Positions 1 to 6,501 of a DNA stretch of 7,531 nt are shown here, one piece after another. The stretch lies in contig QHOP01000335.1 of assembly GCA_003219345.1 (NCBI GenBank), positions 1 through 7,531 on the forward strand, in the 5' to 3' direction. Within the stretch, counting starts at the first letter, position 1; every line of letters starts with the position of its first letter. Made by a program: the position numbers and the translations under genes. The notes beneath the pieces are model-generated. The model was not told the origin of the DNA, did not search any database, and saw nothing but the letters and a program-made list of their open reading frames with translations. Source of the DNA: Verrucomicrobiota bacterium. GTDB taxonomy: Bacteria > Verrucomicrobiota > Verrucomicrobiia > Limisphaerales > AV2.

Positions 1-419
1 ACCGTTTTGCCTGCGCGTTCGAGCATCACACCTCCTGCTGAAACTTCAGCCAGCACCGGCTCGCCCATGGTGGGGCCAAAGCACCAAACGCAGAAGCCAG
101 CGACCAGAGCCACACAGGCCGTGAGCGGCAACCACACGCGGCGAAGCACGGTGGTCCAGGGCAAGGCAACCAGTTGCGGCAGCACTCGAGCCGGCCACGG
201 CCAGGGTTCTCGTGCGGCTCTGTCAACGGTCGCGACCGCGTCGGCCCGAAACTGACGGGCCAGCATTGTCTCGCGGATTTTCCGGTGAAGATAGGTTTCG
301 CGCACAAACTGGCGGACATGCTCGCGGTCCGCGGCCAGCCATTCCGCCAGGCGGCGTTCCTCGTCGGCAGTCAGTTCGCCGTCCAGGTAGCCATCAATCA
401 GTTGCGGCTCGTCGTTCAT
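1..419 (-). CDS. FecR-type anti-sigma factor / membrane regulator, 3' end cut off by window
   Basis: The reading frame starts at the ATG at 419 and stays open to the window edge, giving 139 residues and no stop. The N-terminus (MNDEPQLIDGYLDGELTADE) is an acidic helical segment typical of the cytoplasmic sigma-binding part of FecR/anti-sigma proteins. A hydrophobic membrane segment follows at about residues 96-115 (VWLPLTACVALVAGFC). The frame then enters what looks like the start of a periplasmic FecR domain (PVLAEVSAGGVMLERAGKTV). The ATG overlaps the sigma-factor stop as ATGA at 416-419, and an AAAAGG Shine-Dalgarno (427-432 on the plus strand) sits 7 bases upstream, which fixes the start. 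The expected role is to hold the upstream-encoded ECF sigma factor at the inner membrane until a periplasmic signal arrives. Any C-terminal fused domain lies outside the window. Confidence 0.85.
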   Translation of the reverse strand, partial: MNDEPQLIDGYLDGELTADEERRLAEWLAADREHVRQFVRETYLHRKIRETMLARQFRADAVATVDRAAREPWPWPARVLPQLVALPWTTVLRRVWLPLTACVALVAGFCVWCFGPTMGEPVLAEVSAGGVMLERAGKT

Positions 420-937
420 GGCCGGACCTTTTGCAGTTTCAATTTGCGCTCGATACACTCGCGCAATGTAGCCCGCGTGCGGCTCAGCATCACGCGCACC
501 GCCACGACTGCGATGCCTACGCGCGTGGCAATCGCATTGGGTTTGAGCGATTCCTCATAGCGCAGCCGCAGCAATTCGCCTGCGCGGCCCTTGACGCTGC
601 GCAAACAGTCGCGCAGCGCCCGCGAGCGGTCCTCAAATTCCGGAGCCAGTTCTTGATACGCCTCGCTGATGCGTTCCAGCAAATCGGCTTGGTAACACAG
701 AAAATTCCTGGCGTGATGCCGGCGGGCCATCAGTAACTCGCGTTTGGCGATGCCAATGGCCCAGGCGACGAACGGCCGTTGCGCGTCGTATTCGGGGAAC
801 TTGCGAAGAAGGATCACCGCGACGTTTTGAAGCAGGTCCTCCGCTTCCTGGAAATCCGCGACAACCGCGTTGATGTAGCCGGCGACAATGGGCTGGGCTT
901 CGGTCCAACGGCGAGTGAACTGTTCGTGGTTGTCCAT
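416..937 (-). CDS. ECF RNA polymerase sigma factor (Rhodopirellula/Verrucomicrobium type)
   Basis: This 173-residue protein has the two-domain layout of extracytoplasmic-function sigma factors. Region 2 spans about residues 15-75, with the acidic core-binding stretch DFQEAEDLLQNV (28-39) and the -10-recognition helix around FVAWAIGIAKRELLMARR. Region 4 spans about 105-162, with RAGELLRLRYEE followed by a helix-turn-helix (NAIATRVGIAVVAVRVMLSR). The composition fits the family known as the Rhodopirellula/Verrucomicrobium sigma-70 group. It should direct RNA polymerase to a small regulon and be controlled by the FecR-like protein encoded immediately downstream in an ATGA overlap. The ATG at 937 is preferred because it gives the full family length; no clear Shine-Dalgarno precedes it. 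A second, distinct sigma/FecR pair lies about 4.9 kb away on the same strand. Confidence 0.93.
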   Translation of the reverse strand: MDNHEQFTRRWTEAQPIVAGYINAVVADFQEAEDLLQNVAVILLRKFPEYDAQRPFVAWAIGIAKRELLMARRHHARNFLCYQADLLERISEAYQELAPEFEDRSRALRDCLRSVKGRAGELLRLRYEESLKPNAIATRVGIAVVAVRVMLSRTRATLRECIERKLKLQKVRP

Positions 938-962
938 GACGGGTGGTCTCTCACCCTATCTC

Positions 963-976
963 TGCCGCCAGCGGCA
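963..976. repeat. Short hairpin in the leader of the first sigma gene
   Basis: A perfect inverted repeat, TGCCGC-CA-GCGGCA, lies 25 bases upstream of the ATG at 937. If transcription starts farther upstream it would form in the sigma-gene leader, where it could affect ribosome access or mRNA stability. The loop is only 2 bases, so the stem may open at its tip. Function is not shown. Confidence 0.4.
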
Positions 977-1026
977 AATCGTTACATGAAATCTGTACGA
1001 AACGCAAAACCGGGAGACCGCGTTGT

Positions 1027-1126
1027 GTAGGGGCAGGCTTTCGAGCCTGCGGGTCCGGGCGACTTTCCAGTCCCTCGTTTGTTGGTCCGCCGGACCGGAA
1101 AGCGCGGTGTAACCCACGCTGGAAAG
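1027..1126. repeat. REP-like palindromic intergenic element with nested inverted repeats
   Basis: The tetranucleotide GTAG (1027-1030) is followed, after GG, by a perfect 7-bp stem GCAGGCT / AGCCTGC (1033-1039 and 1044-1050) closing a TTCG loop. GTAG beside a GC-rich hairpin is the layout of REP sequences mobilised by RAYT (REP-associated tyrosine) transposases. Two more inverted repeats follow: GGTCCG-C-CGGACC at 1084-1096, and CTTTCCAG (1063-1070) paired with CTGGAAAG (1119-1126). No protein frame here looks real. The hairpins are seen directly; assignment to a dispersed repeat family is inference, supported only by a general impression that similar GTAGGGGCAGGCTTTC elements recur in Verrucomicrobiota intergenic DNA. 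Confidence 0.6.
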
Positions 1127-1185
1127 CCTTTATCGGTGATGCTGGCGCCGGAGGTGATCTTGGTGAAGGTTGGGTCAACCTTCAC
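1126..1185 (-). pseudogene. Possible short relic of an FG-GAP/VCBS-repeat protein
   Basis: Reading the minus strand from 1185 gives a peptide beginning MKVDPTFTKITSGASITDKG. That resembles a segment that in Verrucomicrobiota FG-GAP/VCBS (ASPIC/UnbV-like) proteins precedes the AWGDYDNDG calcium-binding repeats. The resemblance stops after about 18 residues, where the palindromic repeat DNA begins, and no calcium loop follows. This is either a gene fragment cut by the repeat element or a chance match. The call rests on remembered family patterns only. Confidence 0.25.
1163..1185 (-). terminator. Strong hairpin just downstream of the esterase stop
   Basis: A perfect 10-bp inverted repeat, GTGAAGGTTG-GGT-CAACCTTCAC, begins 12 bases beyond the stop of the Calx-beta/esterase gene, at the end of the four-gene run. 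The position fits a transcription terminator or an mRNA-protecting 3' stem. No T-tract follows on the minus strand (the next bases are CAAGATCACC), so it is not a canonical intrinsic terminator. Confidence 0.45.
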
Positions 1186-1197
1186 TCTCGCAACTGC

Positions 1198-3553
1198 TCA
1201 GCGTTTTGGATGGGCCAGAAGCCAGTCGACGACCCGTCTGGAAAATTCCGGGGACAATGTAGGGACATGGCTGCCGCCGTTGATCGTCCAGAGTTCGACG
1301 GCGCCCCCCGTCAGGGCATTGGCGTATCGCGTGACCACGGTATCCAATCCGGCAACATCGGTCGTTAAGTCCAGGGTTGGCGCGGGATCAGTAACCTGAC
1401 CGTTGGCCCCATTATACCCGGCCCAAGTCTGGACCGTCTGCAGCGCACCGGGAAACGGAGGCATATTCGCCGCGTACTGAAACGCCACGCCGGTAGTAGT
1501 CAAAGCCCCGCCAGCGTAAGGAAAGGAAGGTCATGCCGGCCAAGCTGGCGATGCCGGCGATGAGATCCGCAGACTGGCAACCCATACCATAAGCCATGAA
1601 GCCCCCGTTGGAATGTCCGACCAAATAGATCCGCTTTTGGTCCACTGCGAACTGCCTGCCGATCTCCTCGATTACACTGCGCAGATAGCCTGCGTCATCA
1701 ACGCCGTTGCTGCCGAAGTCGTAGCCTATCGCATCCGTGGCGTTCCAGCCCTCATATCCCCAACGGTCTATCGTGCTGTCCGGGTAGCAGTAGAGAAACC
1801 GGCGCGCTTCCGCCAAGGGGCGGAATTGCATGTAGGCTTCCGTTTCGGCACCGGTTTTGGAGTAGGAGTGCAGCAGGATTACGAGTGGCACTGGCGTTTG
1901 GCCGTCGTAGCTGGAGGGGATATAGACGTTCACCGGCTTGGGGCGTGTGACGCGGTAAAAGGTGGCCGGGATCGGAGACTGAACTGTGAACGGATTGGTG
2001 GCGCCCGTCAGCGTTTGCCAAGGCCCCGCCGAGCGATCCGCCCTTTGCAGGTGGCCGCCGCCGGTCCAGGTGAGGAGGTTTACGCCCTTCTCACGCCGGA
2101 TCATCAGCGCGGTATCAAACGGCGGCACCACCGTGCGAGAGGTTAATCTGCTTGCGTCCAGAATGTTTACCGTGGTGGACGCTCTCCCCAGCGTGGCTCC
2201 ACCGCTCAAATTGCTCAGCGTCACAGCGAAGCTCGTGTTGTTCAAGACCGATCCGTCTCGCAGGATTGGGATGCTGATGGCCTTGACTGTTTCATTCTGG
2301 TTGAACGCCAGCGTGCCCGATACCGCCTGATAATCCTGCCCCGCCGTGGCCGTCAGGTTGCTCGTCGCATAATCGACCGTGATCGGCCCCAAAGCGACAT
2401 CGTTGCCCCGAAGGACCGTTACTGCGATGGTGCCCGCATTCTCCCAAACCGAATAGCTGCCGAGTTCAAAACCTACCCCGGGATCGTTGTCCACAATGCT
2501 TACGGTGGCAGTTGTTCGCGACCCGAGAGCAGCGCCACCGGTCGGGTTGCTTAAGGTCACGCGAAAGTTCTTGGTTGGTTCCTTGATGGCGTCGTTGAGG
2601 ATCGGGACGGTGATCAGCCCGAACCTCTCTCCAGGCGCAAAAGAGAGCGTGTTGGTGACGCCGGTGTAATCGAGTCCGTTGGTCGCGGTGACATCGGCGG
2701 TGGCGACGTCCACGGTGACGGTGGAATTGGTATCATCGTTGCCCCGAAGCACGGTGATCAGCGCCGCACCTGCATCTTCGGTGATCGTGTAGCTGGCGAA
2801 CTCGAACTGAAAGCCTTGATCGTTATCCACGATCGTTACCATGACTGTCTTTTGAAAGCCCAGCGAGGCGCCGGCCGGATTGGCCAAGGTCGCGCGGAAA
2901 GTCCGGTTCGGTTGCTTGAGGCTGTTGTTCAGGATTGGGACGGGAACAAATTTGAGCCTTTCGTCAGATGCAAACGAAAGCGTGTTGGTGGTGCCGGTAT
3001 AATCCAGTCCGTTGGCCGCGCTCAAGTCGGCTGTGGCGAAGTCCACGGTAGCGGGAAGCATCCCATCGTCGCCCCGCACTATACCGATCAATACCGCGCC
3101 CGCATCTTCGGCCACGGAGTAGGTGGCGAGCTGAAATTGAATTCCCACGTCGTTATCGGTGATGCGCACGGTTGCATTGGTGCGTGCGCCCAGCACCGCC
3201 CCGACGGTGGGATTGCTCAAGATGACCCTGAAGGTCTTGGAGCCCTCGACAAAACCTTCGTCCAGAATCGGCACGACAATGGTCTTATTGGTTTCGCCCG
3301 CGCCGAAGGCCAGCGTCCCTGACACCGCCGTATATTTCAATCCATTCGTTGCAGTTCCGTCGGTGGTGGCGAAGTCCACACCGACCGTGGTGCTGGGGTC
3401 GCTCAATCGCTGCACGGTGATCGTGGCGAAACAAGCGCTTTCGGCAACAGTGTAGCTGCTCGCGCTGAATTGGATAGTGGGCTGCGCTCTGCCCGTGTGA
3501 GCCGTCGCGCACAGGAAGGCAGCCGCGAGGAGCAGAGGCGATACGCCGCTCAA
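1198..3553 (-). pseudogene. Secreted Calx-beta repeat protein with C-terminal PHB-depolymerase/feruloyl-esterase-like domain, frameshifted
   Basis: The 5' frame starts at TTG 3553 with a signal peptide (LLLAAAFLCATAHTGRA, cleavage near AQP at residues 23-25). Four Calx-beta domains follow at about residues 26-136, 137-246, 247-357 and 358-466. Three end in DND; the fourth ends in a degenerate ILDAS. A linker (about 490-536, ending FYRV) leads into an alpha/beta hydrolase from about 539, with LLHSYS near the oxyanion hole, GWNATD, and the nucleophile motif GHSNGG (Ser648). After GIASLAGMTF (about 1526-1530) the sense moves to another frame (FPYAGGALTTTGVAFQYAAN...), which carries the likely catalytic His (GGSHVP) and ends at 1198. 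The expected HGxxD segment with the catalytic Asp is missing, so the junction looks like a deletion that also shifts frame. An intact version would be an exported, calcium-binding, polymer-attacking esterase. No Shine-Dalgarno is seen; translation may be coupled to the upstream prepilin gene. Confidence 0.85.
2156..3478 (-). repeat. Four tandem Calx-beta-encoding repeats of about 330 bp
   Basis: Units lie at about 3478-3146, 3145-2816, 2815-2483 and 2482-2156. The first three end in a DND codon block; the same block in plus-strand reading is cgttatcggtg (3150), cgttatccacg (2821) and cgttgtccaca (2485). Units 2 and 3 are closest, sharing NGLDYTG.TNTLSFA at protein level. Such repeats can drift in copy number by recombination and can be miscollapsed in assemblies. 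Calx-beta domains are known calcium-binding beta sandwiches common in surface and adhesive proteins. Confidence 0.85.
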
Positions 3554-3556
3554 TCG

Positions 3557-4429
3557 CTAATTGAGGTTGTGCGGCACACATGCTTGGAGACGGTGGAGGT
3601 CTTGTAAATCGTATCGCTGGGGATCCAGGGGAGGAGATGCCACAGGTTGCCCGTGCGGCGGCCGGAACTTTTTCGGCCACTTCCAGCGCCAATGCTCCAC
3701 GCGGCCGTCAGTGAAGGAGATACTGCTTCCCTGGCTGTGCCGGTCTGCTGGGAGCTCATACCAAATGTCCTGCACGTGATTCACTGGGTTGCCGACCACG
3801 ATCTCGCCGTCATCGATGCTTTGCTCGTGTTCGTCCATGAAGCCGAATATCTGAGACGCGGGAGGATCGATGAGTTGTGAGAACTTGGTTTTGTCCGCGG
3901 GCTCGTTGGTGGGGTTTGCCGGATACTGATAAGATTCGAAGGGATCAATGTCGCAATTCAGCCAGAAATTGATGGAATAGCTGCGGGTCCGCGGCAATCC
4001 CGGATGATGCATTACGGCTGACTTGTCGCTGGGACAGCGATAGACGCCGGGCGCGCCGAAGTACCTGAAAAGGACACCGCCTTGGATGTTACTTGTCGTG
4101 AAGTCCCGCTGTGCATTTCCAAGCACCCAGGAATTGGAAACGTTTTGACGAAAGAGGCCGTCAGGACCGCTGGCTCTGGAGATGTTGGGCGGCAGGGCGT
4201 CATTGTTATCGTGAACATACATTGTCCAGGCAAGCTGGAGTTGCCTGAGATTGTTGCAGCAGGCGACGGACTGCGCCTTGGCCTTTGCCTTGGCGAGTGC
4301 TGGCAGGAGCAGGGACGCCAGGATGGCAATGATGCCGATAACCACTAAAAGTTCGATTAGGGTAAAAGCACCGCCGATCAGGAACGACGTTTCATAAAGC
4401 CCTTGCCGATTTTCAGAATTCCGTTTCAT
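3557..4429 (-). CDS. Type II secretion/type IV pilin-like prepilin with H-X9-DG domain
   Basis: This 290-residue protein carries a class III prepilin signal, A21^FTLIELLVVIGIIAIL: Phe at +1, Glu at +5, and a hydrophobic helix to about residue 46 ending LLPALAKAKAKA. Ala at -1 in place of the usual Gly is common in Verrucomicrobiota and Planctomycetota. The body has the N-terminal CCNNLRQLQLAWTMYVHDNND stretch in that family's usual place, a conserved RCPSD (131-135) and H231-X9-D241-G242, the signature of the 'prepilin-type processing-associated H-X9-DG' family. The end (DLQDLHRLQ...P) is normal, so the gene looks complete. A prepilin peptidase would cleave it for insertion into a pseudopilus or pilus-like structure in the envelope. 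The ATG at 4429 is chosen over upstream in-frame starts because it overlaps the FecR stop as ATGA (4426-4429) and has an AAAGGA ribosome site 5 bases away. An identical-frame TAG at 3557-3559 separates it from the next gene. Confidence 0.92.
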   Translation of the reverse strand: MKRNSENRQGLYETSFLIGGAFTLIELLVVIGIIAILASLLLPALAKAKAKAQSVACCNNLRQLQLAWTMYVHDNNDALPPNISRASGPDGLFRQNVSNSWVLGNAQRDFTTSNIQGGVLFRYFGAPGVYRCPSDKSAVMHHPGLPRTRSYSINFWLNCDIDPFESYQYPANPTNEPADKTKFSQLIDPPASQIFGFMDEHEQSIDDGEIVVGNPVNHVQDIWYELPADRHSQGSSISFTDGRVEHWRWKWPKKFRPPHGQPVASPPLDPQRYDLQDLHRLQACVPHNLN

Positions 4430-5844
4430 CGTATTCCTTTCTCCGTTGCTGGTGTGAAGGGCGAGAGGAACTCGCCAGCAATCACTTCGCGTTTCCCTTC
4501 GGGCCGCTGCCAGGCTACGGAGCAATGATCGGCTCCGGGCTGCTCTGCCTTATGCAGCGCCTCTATGTAATACTTGCGGCCCCCTTGCAGTTTGATTCGC
4601 TCGGACTTTTGCCAAGGATATTTCTCCCATTCTTCAAGCCGCACGGGTTGGCTCAGTGAAGCGACCATTTCCGCCACGCCCGGCCTTTCGTCGGAACTCA
4701 GCCACAGTTGCGCACTCTCGCTGGCGGCAATCCAGAATGTGTAAGCGCCTGTCCTTGGCGGATGCAGATAGCCGCGGAAACGCGCGCCATAATTGCTCCC
4801 CCAATTTGTCAGGCTGGCAAAACGGTAACGATACTCGCTTCCGCTGGGCTCGTTCGGATAGCGAGCGTCCTGGGTCAAATCTCCCACATGGAACCCTTGA
4901 ATACCCAACCAGTATTCGCGCAGGATGGTTCCGCGGCCCCAAGGGAACCGTTGTACTTTTAGCTCGGTCCCGTCTGCTACGACCGCGTACTCACTGTTTG
5001 TCAACTGGATCACTTGGCCGTTGACCCGCGACGACAGCTCCACTTTTCCATCGAGCACTTCCAGCTTAGTTGTGTTGGTTGACACCTCCAAGGCCAATTC
5101 AGTTCCCACCACAGTCGCTTGGGCCTGAGCAGTTCGCCAAACCATGGGATGCAATTTCGGCTGGTACGCCACCGTGGCTTCAATTCTGCCCTGCCGCAGG
5201 TCAAAGCGTTTGCCTTCTTTCCAGTTCTGGAACTTCAGCTCCGTGTCGGACGCGACGACGATCCTGGTATTTTCGCGGCCGTAAGTGATGAGCGTCGCGC
5301 CGTTGGTGCTGGTTTTCAGCGCGTCACCCGGCACCAATTTCACTCCGTCTTGCGCCGGGAAGGACTGGCCGTCGCGTTCGAGCGTAACTCTAGTTCCTTT
5401 TGCGACGGCCAGTGTTGGCTCGTTATTGCTGGAAGGAAACAGCAAAATGCTCAGGCCGATGAGCAACGCCGCCGCTAATCCCGTCACCCGGCGAGGCGAC
5501 CGAACAAATCGTCGAAACCAATCCATCAATAAGAGCGTTGATTTGCCTTCTGTTCTCGCTTTCTTCCCGGCAGCCTCACGAAGTTTCTGCTCGGTCTCAC
5601 GGACAAAAATGTTTCCGTCGGCTCCCGCCGCTATCCGTGTTTTGCACGCTTCAACGAAGGCGTCAGCCGTTCGTTCGCCCTGACACTGTTGCGAGAACAA
5701 ATCCCAAAGTTGCAGGTGATGTTGGACATCGGAGCGGAGGTCGGGGTTTCGGGGCAGCCAATCGGCGAGCTCCCGCGCTTGAGTTGAATTCAACTCGTCA
5801 TCCAGCAGGTGCCCGAGCAATTCGTGATAGCGCTCCTCGTTCAT
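4426..5844 (-). CDS. FecR-domain anti-sigma/sensor protein fused to a PA14 domain
   Basis: The product is 472 residues from the ATG at 5844. A TTG two codons upstream is possible, but the ATG forms the ATGA overlap (5841-5844) seen at the other junctions. Numbering below is from the TTG. An N-terminal cytoplasmic sigma-binding helical region (about 5-75, EERYHELLGHLLDDELNSTQ) is followed by a charged linker and one membrane segment (about 122-139, VTGLAAALLIGLSILLF). A periplasmic FecR domain spans about 147-295 (GDALKTSTNGATLITY, VVGTELALEV, KLEVLDGKVELSS). A C-terminal PA14-like beta domain spans about 305-465 (REYWLGIQG, YGARFRGYLHPPRTGAYTFW, AQLWLSSDE, GRKYYIEALHKA). FecR proteins relay outer signals to ECF sigma factors; PA14 domains often bind carbohydrates. 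Putting them in one chain suggests direct ligand sensing outside the inner membrane, which is inference. It lies between its probable sigma partner and a prepilin gene. Confidence 0.92.
   Translation of the reverse strand: MNEERYHELLGHLLDDELNSTQARELADWLPRNPDLRSDVQHHLQLWDLFSQQCQGERTADAFVEACKTRIAAGADGNIFVRETEQKLREAAGKKARTEGKSTLLLMDWFRRFVRSPRRVTGLAAALLIGLSILLFPSSNNEPTLAVAKGTRVTLERDGQSFPAQDGVKLVPGDALKTSTNGATLITYGRENTRIVVASDTELKFQNWKEGKRFDLRQGRIEATVAYQPKLHPMVWRTAQAQATVVGTELALEVSTNTTKLEVLDGKVELSSRVNGQVIQLTNSEYAVVADGTELKVQRFPWGRGTILREYWLGIQGFHVGDLTQDARYPNEPSGSEYRYRFASLTNWGSNYGARFRGYLHPPRTGAYTFWIAASESAQLWLSSDERPGVAEMVASLSQPVRLEEWEKYPWQKSERIKLQGGRKYYIEALHKAEQPGADHCSVAWQRPEGKREVIAGEFLSPFTPATEKGIR
4435..4440 (-). 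promoter_or_regulatory. Ribosome binding site of the prepilin gene
   Basis: AAAGGA on the minus strand lies 5 bases before the ATG at 4429 and inside the last codons of the FecR-PA14 gene; GGAG sits just upstream of it. It is the clearest Shine-Dalgarno in module A. It decides the prepilin start against the in-frame upstream options and suggests the prepilin is made in larger amounts than by coupling alone. Confidence 0.6.
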
Positions 5845-6413
5845 CGCCAAGCTTGCTTGTTTTCAACGCATTGTTTGACCCACGCGCGAATGCGCATCAG
5901 GTTCTGGCGGATAGCATCGGGACGCATTTTGAAAAGGCCCGACAACGTCGAAGCATTGTTTGCTGTTTCATATCTTTTCCGGAGCAGGGCGCGGCTGCGT
6001 TCGGGAAGTTGTGCGATGCAATCGTTCATCGCTTGCACCAGCCGACGAAGATCGGCCGGCTCTTCAGTCTCCGTCACCCGCTGGTTTTCCAATAGCATGT
6101 CGGTGAACGGCCCGGAAATAATTCTGGCGTGGCGCGCTTCTTTGCGGCGCTCGTTCATCACGAGATTGCGCGCGATGCCGCGCAGCCATTTGCCGAAGTC
6201 CTTATCATTATCGAAATGCTCGCGCCGCCGGTACGCAATAACGAAGACCTCCTGGGCGAAGTCGTCCACCCAGTCAGTTTCCACGCCCAGCGCGCGAATA
6301 AACGCGCGCAATCCACTCTGGTGTTCCCTCACGAGGTCACAGAATTCGTTCAGACTGAATGGATCGGCTTGAGGCATTGTTATTCGCCGGGTTTTGAAGC
6401 GCGTTGTAATCAT
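5841..6413 (-). CDS. ECF RNA polymerase sigma factor of the four-gene module
   Basis: The product is 190 residues from the ATG at 6413, or 178 from the ATG at 6377. Region 2 lies at about 25-92, with LVREHQSGLRAFIRALG, the acidic DWVDDFAQEVFVIAYRR (47-63) and the -10-recognition helix DFGKWLRGIARNLVMNERR. Region 4 lies at about 125-185, with CIAQLPERSRALLRKRYE and a helix-turn-helix around LSGLFKMRPDAIRQNLMRIRAWVKQC. It should be held by the FecR-PA14 protein that overlaps its stop. Neither start has a good Shine-Dalgarno. The later ATG begins MPQADPFSLNEFCDLV, close to the usual beginning of the family, and would leave about 45 bases to a motif shared with the other sigma gene; the earlier ATG adds a basic 12-residue tail. 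Sequence and length differ enough from the other sigma factor that the two are paralogues, not a recent duplication. Confidence 0.92.
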   Translation of the reverse strand: MITTRFKTRRITMPQADPFSLNEFCDLVREHQSGLRAFIRALGVETDWVDDFAQEVFVIAYRRREHFDNDKDFGKWLRGIARNLVMNERRKEARHARIISGPFTDMLLENQRVTETEEPADLRRLVQAMNDCIAQLPERSRALLRKRYETANNASTLSGLFKMRPDAIRQNLMRIRAWVKQCVENKQAWR

Positions 6414-6418
6414 CCTAT

Positions 6419-6446
6419 ATTGTCGTCACATGGCCAAGTGTGACAA
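6419..6446 (-). promoter_or_regulatory. Weak sigma-70-like promoter candidate for the four-gene module
   Basis: On the minus strand, TTGTCA (6446-6441, 5 of 6 to the -35 consensus) is followed after 16 bases by GACAAT (6424-6419, 4 of 6 to the -10). It would start transcription near 6412, which favours the ATG at 6377 or a leaderless message. Spacing and match are marginal, and the module may instead use an ECF promoter recognised by its own sigma factor. Confidence 0.3.
6425..6444. promoter_or_regulatory. 20-bp interrupted palindrome, possible operator
   Basis: GTCACA (6425-6430) and TGTGAC (6439-6444) are perfect inverted arms around an 8-base centre that itself contains TGGCCA. The site lies 11 bases upstream of the first possible sigma start and overlaps the promoter candidate, as a repressor or activator dimer site would. 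The CRP half-site words are present, but in the reverse arrangement to a CRP box, so a CRP assignment is not justified. Confidence 0.4.
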
Positions 6447-6501
6447 AGAATCAGGATGCCGAGCAGCGGACGCCTGCCTGTGGTAAGATTCGAACATACA
6501 C

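Noticed and set aside
26..319. Open frame on the minus strand overlapping the left-edge FecR gene
   Set aside because: It is a shadow of the FecR frame, which has a proper ATG, Shine-Dalgarno, membrane segment and ATGA coupling to the sigma gene.
938..1020. A sigma-70 promoter for the left sigma gene (TTGCGT ... TGTAAC)
   Set aside because: The -35 match is poor and the spacing is 15 bases; the shared CATGTRACGA motif in the same stretch is the better lead.
951..1185. Minus-strand open frames of 67-75 codons in the gap between modules
   Set aside because: They run through the palindromic repeats, and the translated repeat gives low-complexity Pro/Arg-rich peptides. Only a short FG-GAP-like stretch at 1126-1185 was kept as a low-confidence relic.
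1613..2146. 177-codon plus-strand open frame across the esterase domain
   Set aside because: It is antisense to clearly conserved hydrolase motifs (GHSNGG, GWNATD) and shows no family features of its own.
2156..3478. Regularly spaced repeats that might suggest a CRISPR or satellite array
   Set aside because: The period is about 330 bases and each unit encodes a Calx-beta domain in one continuous frame.
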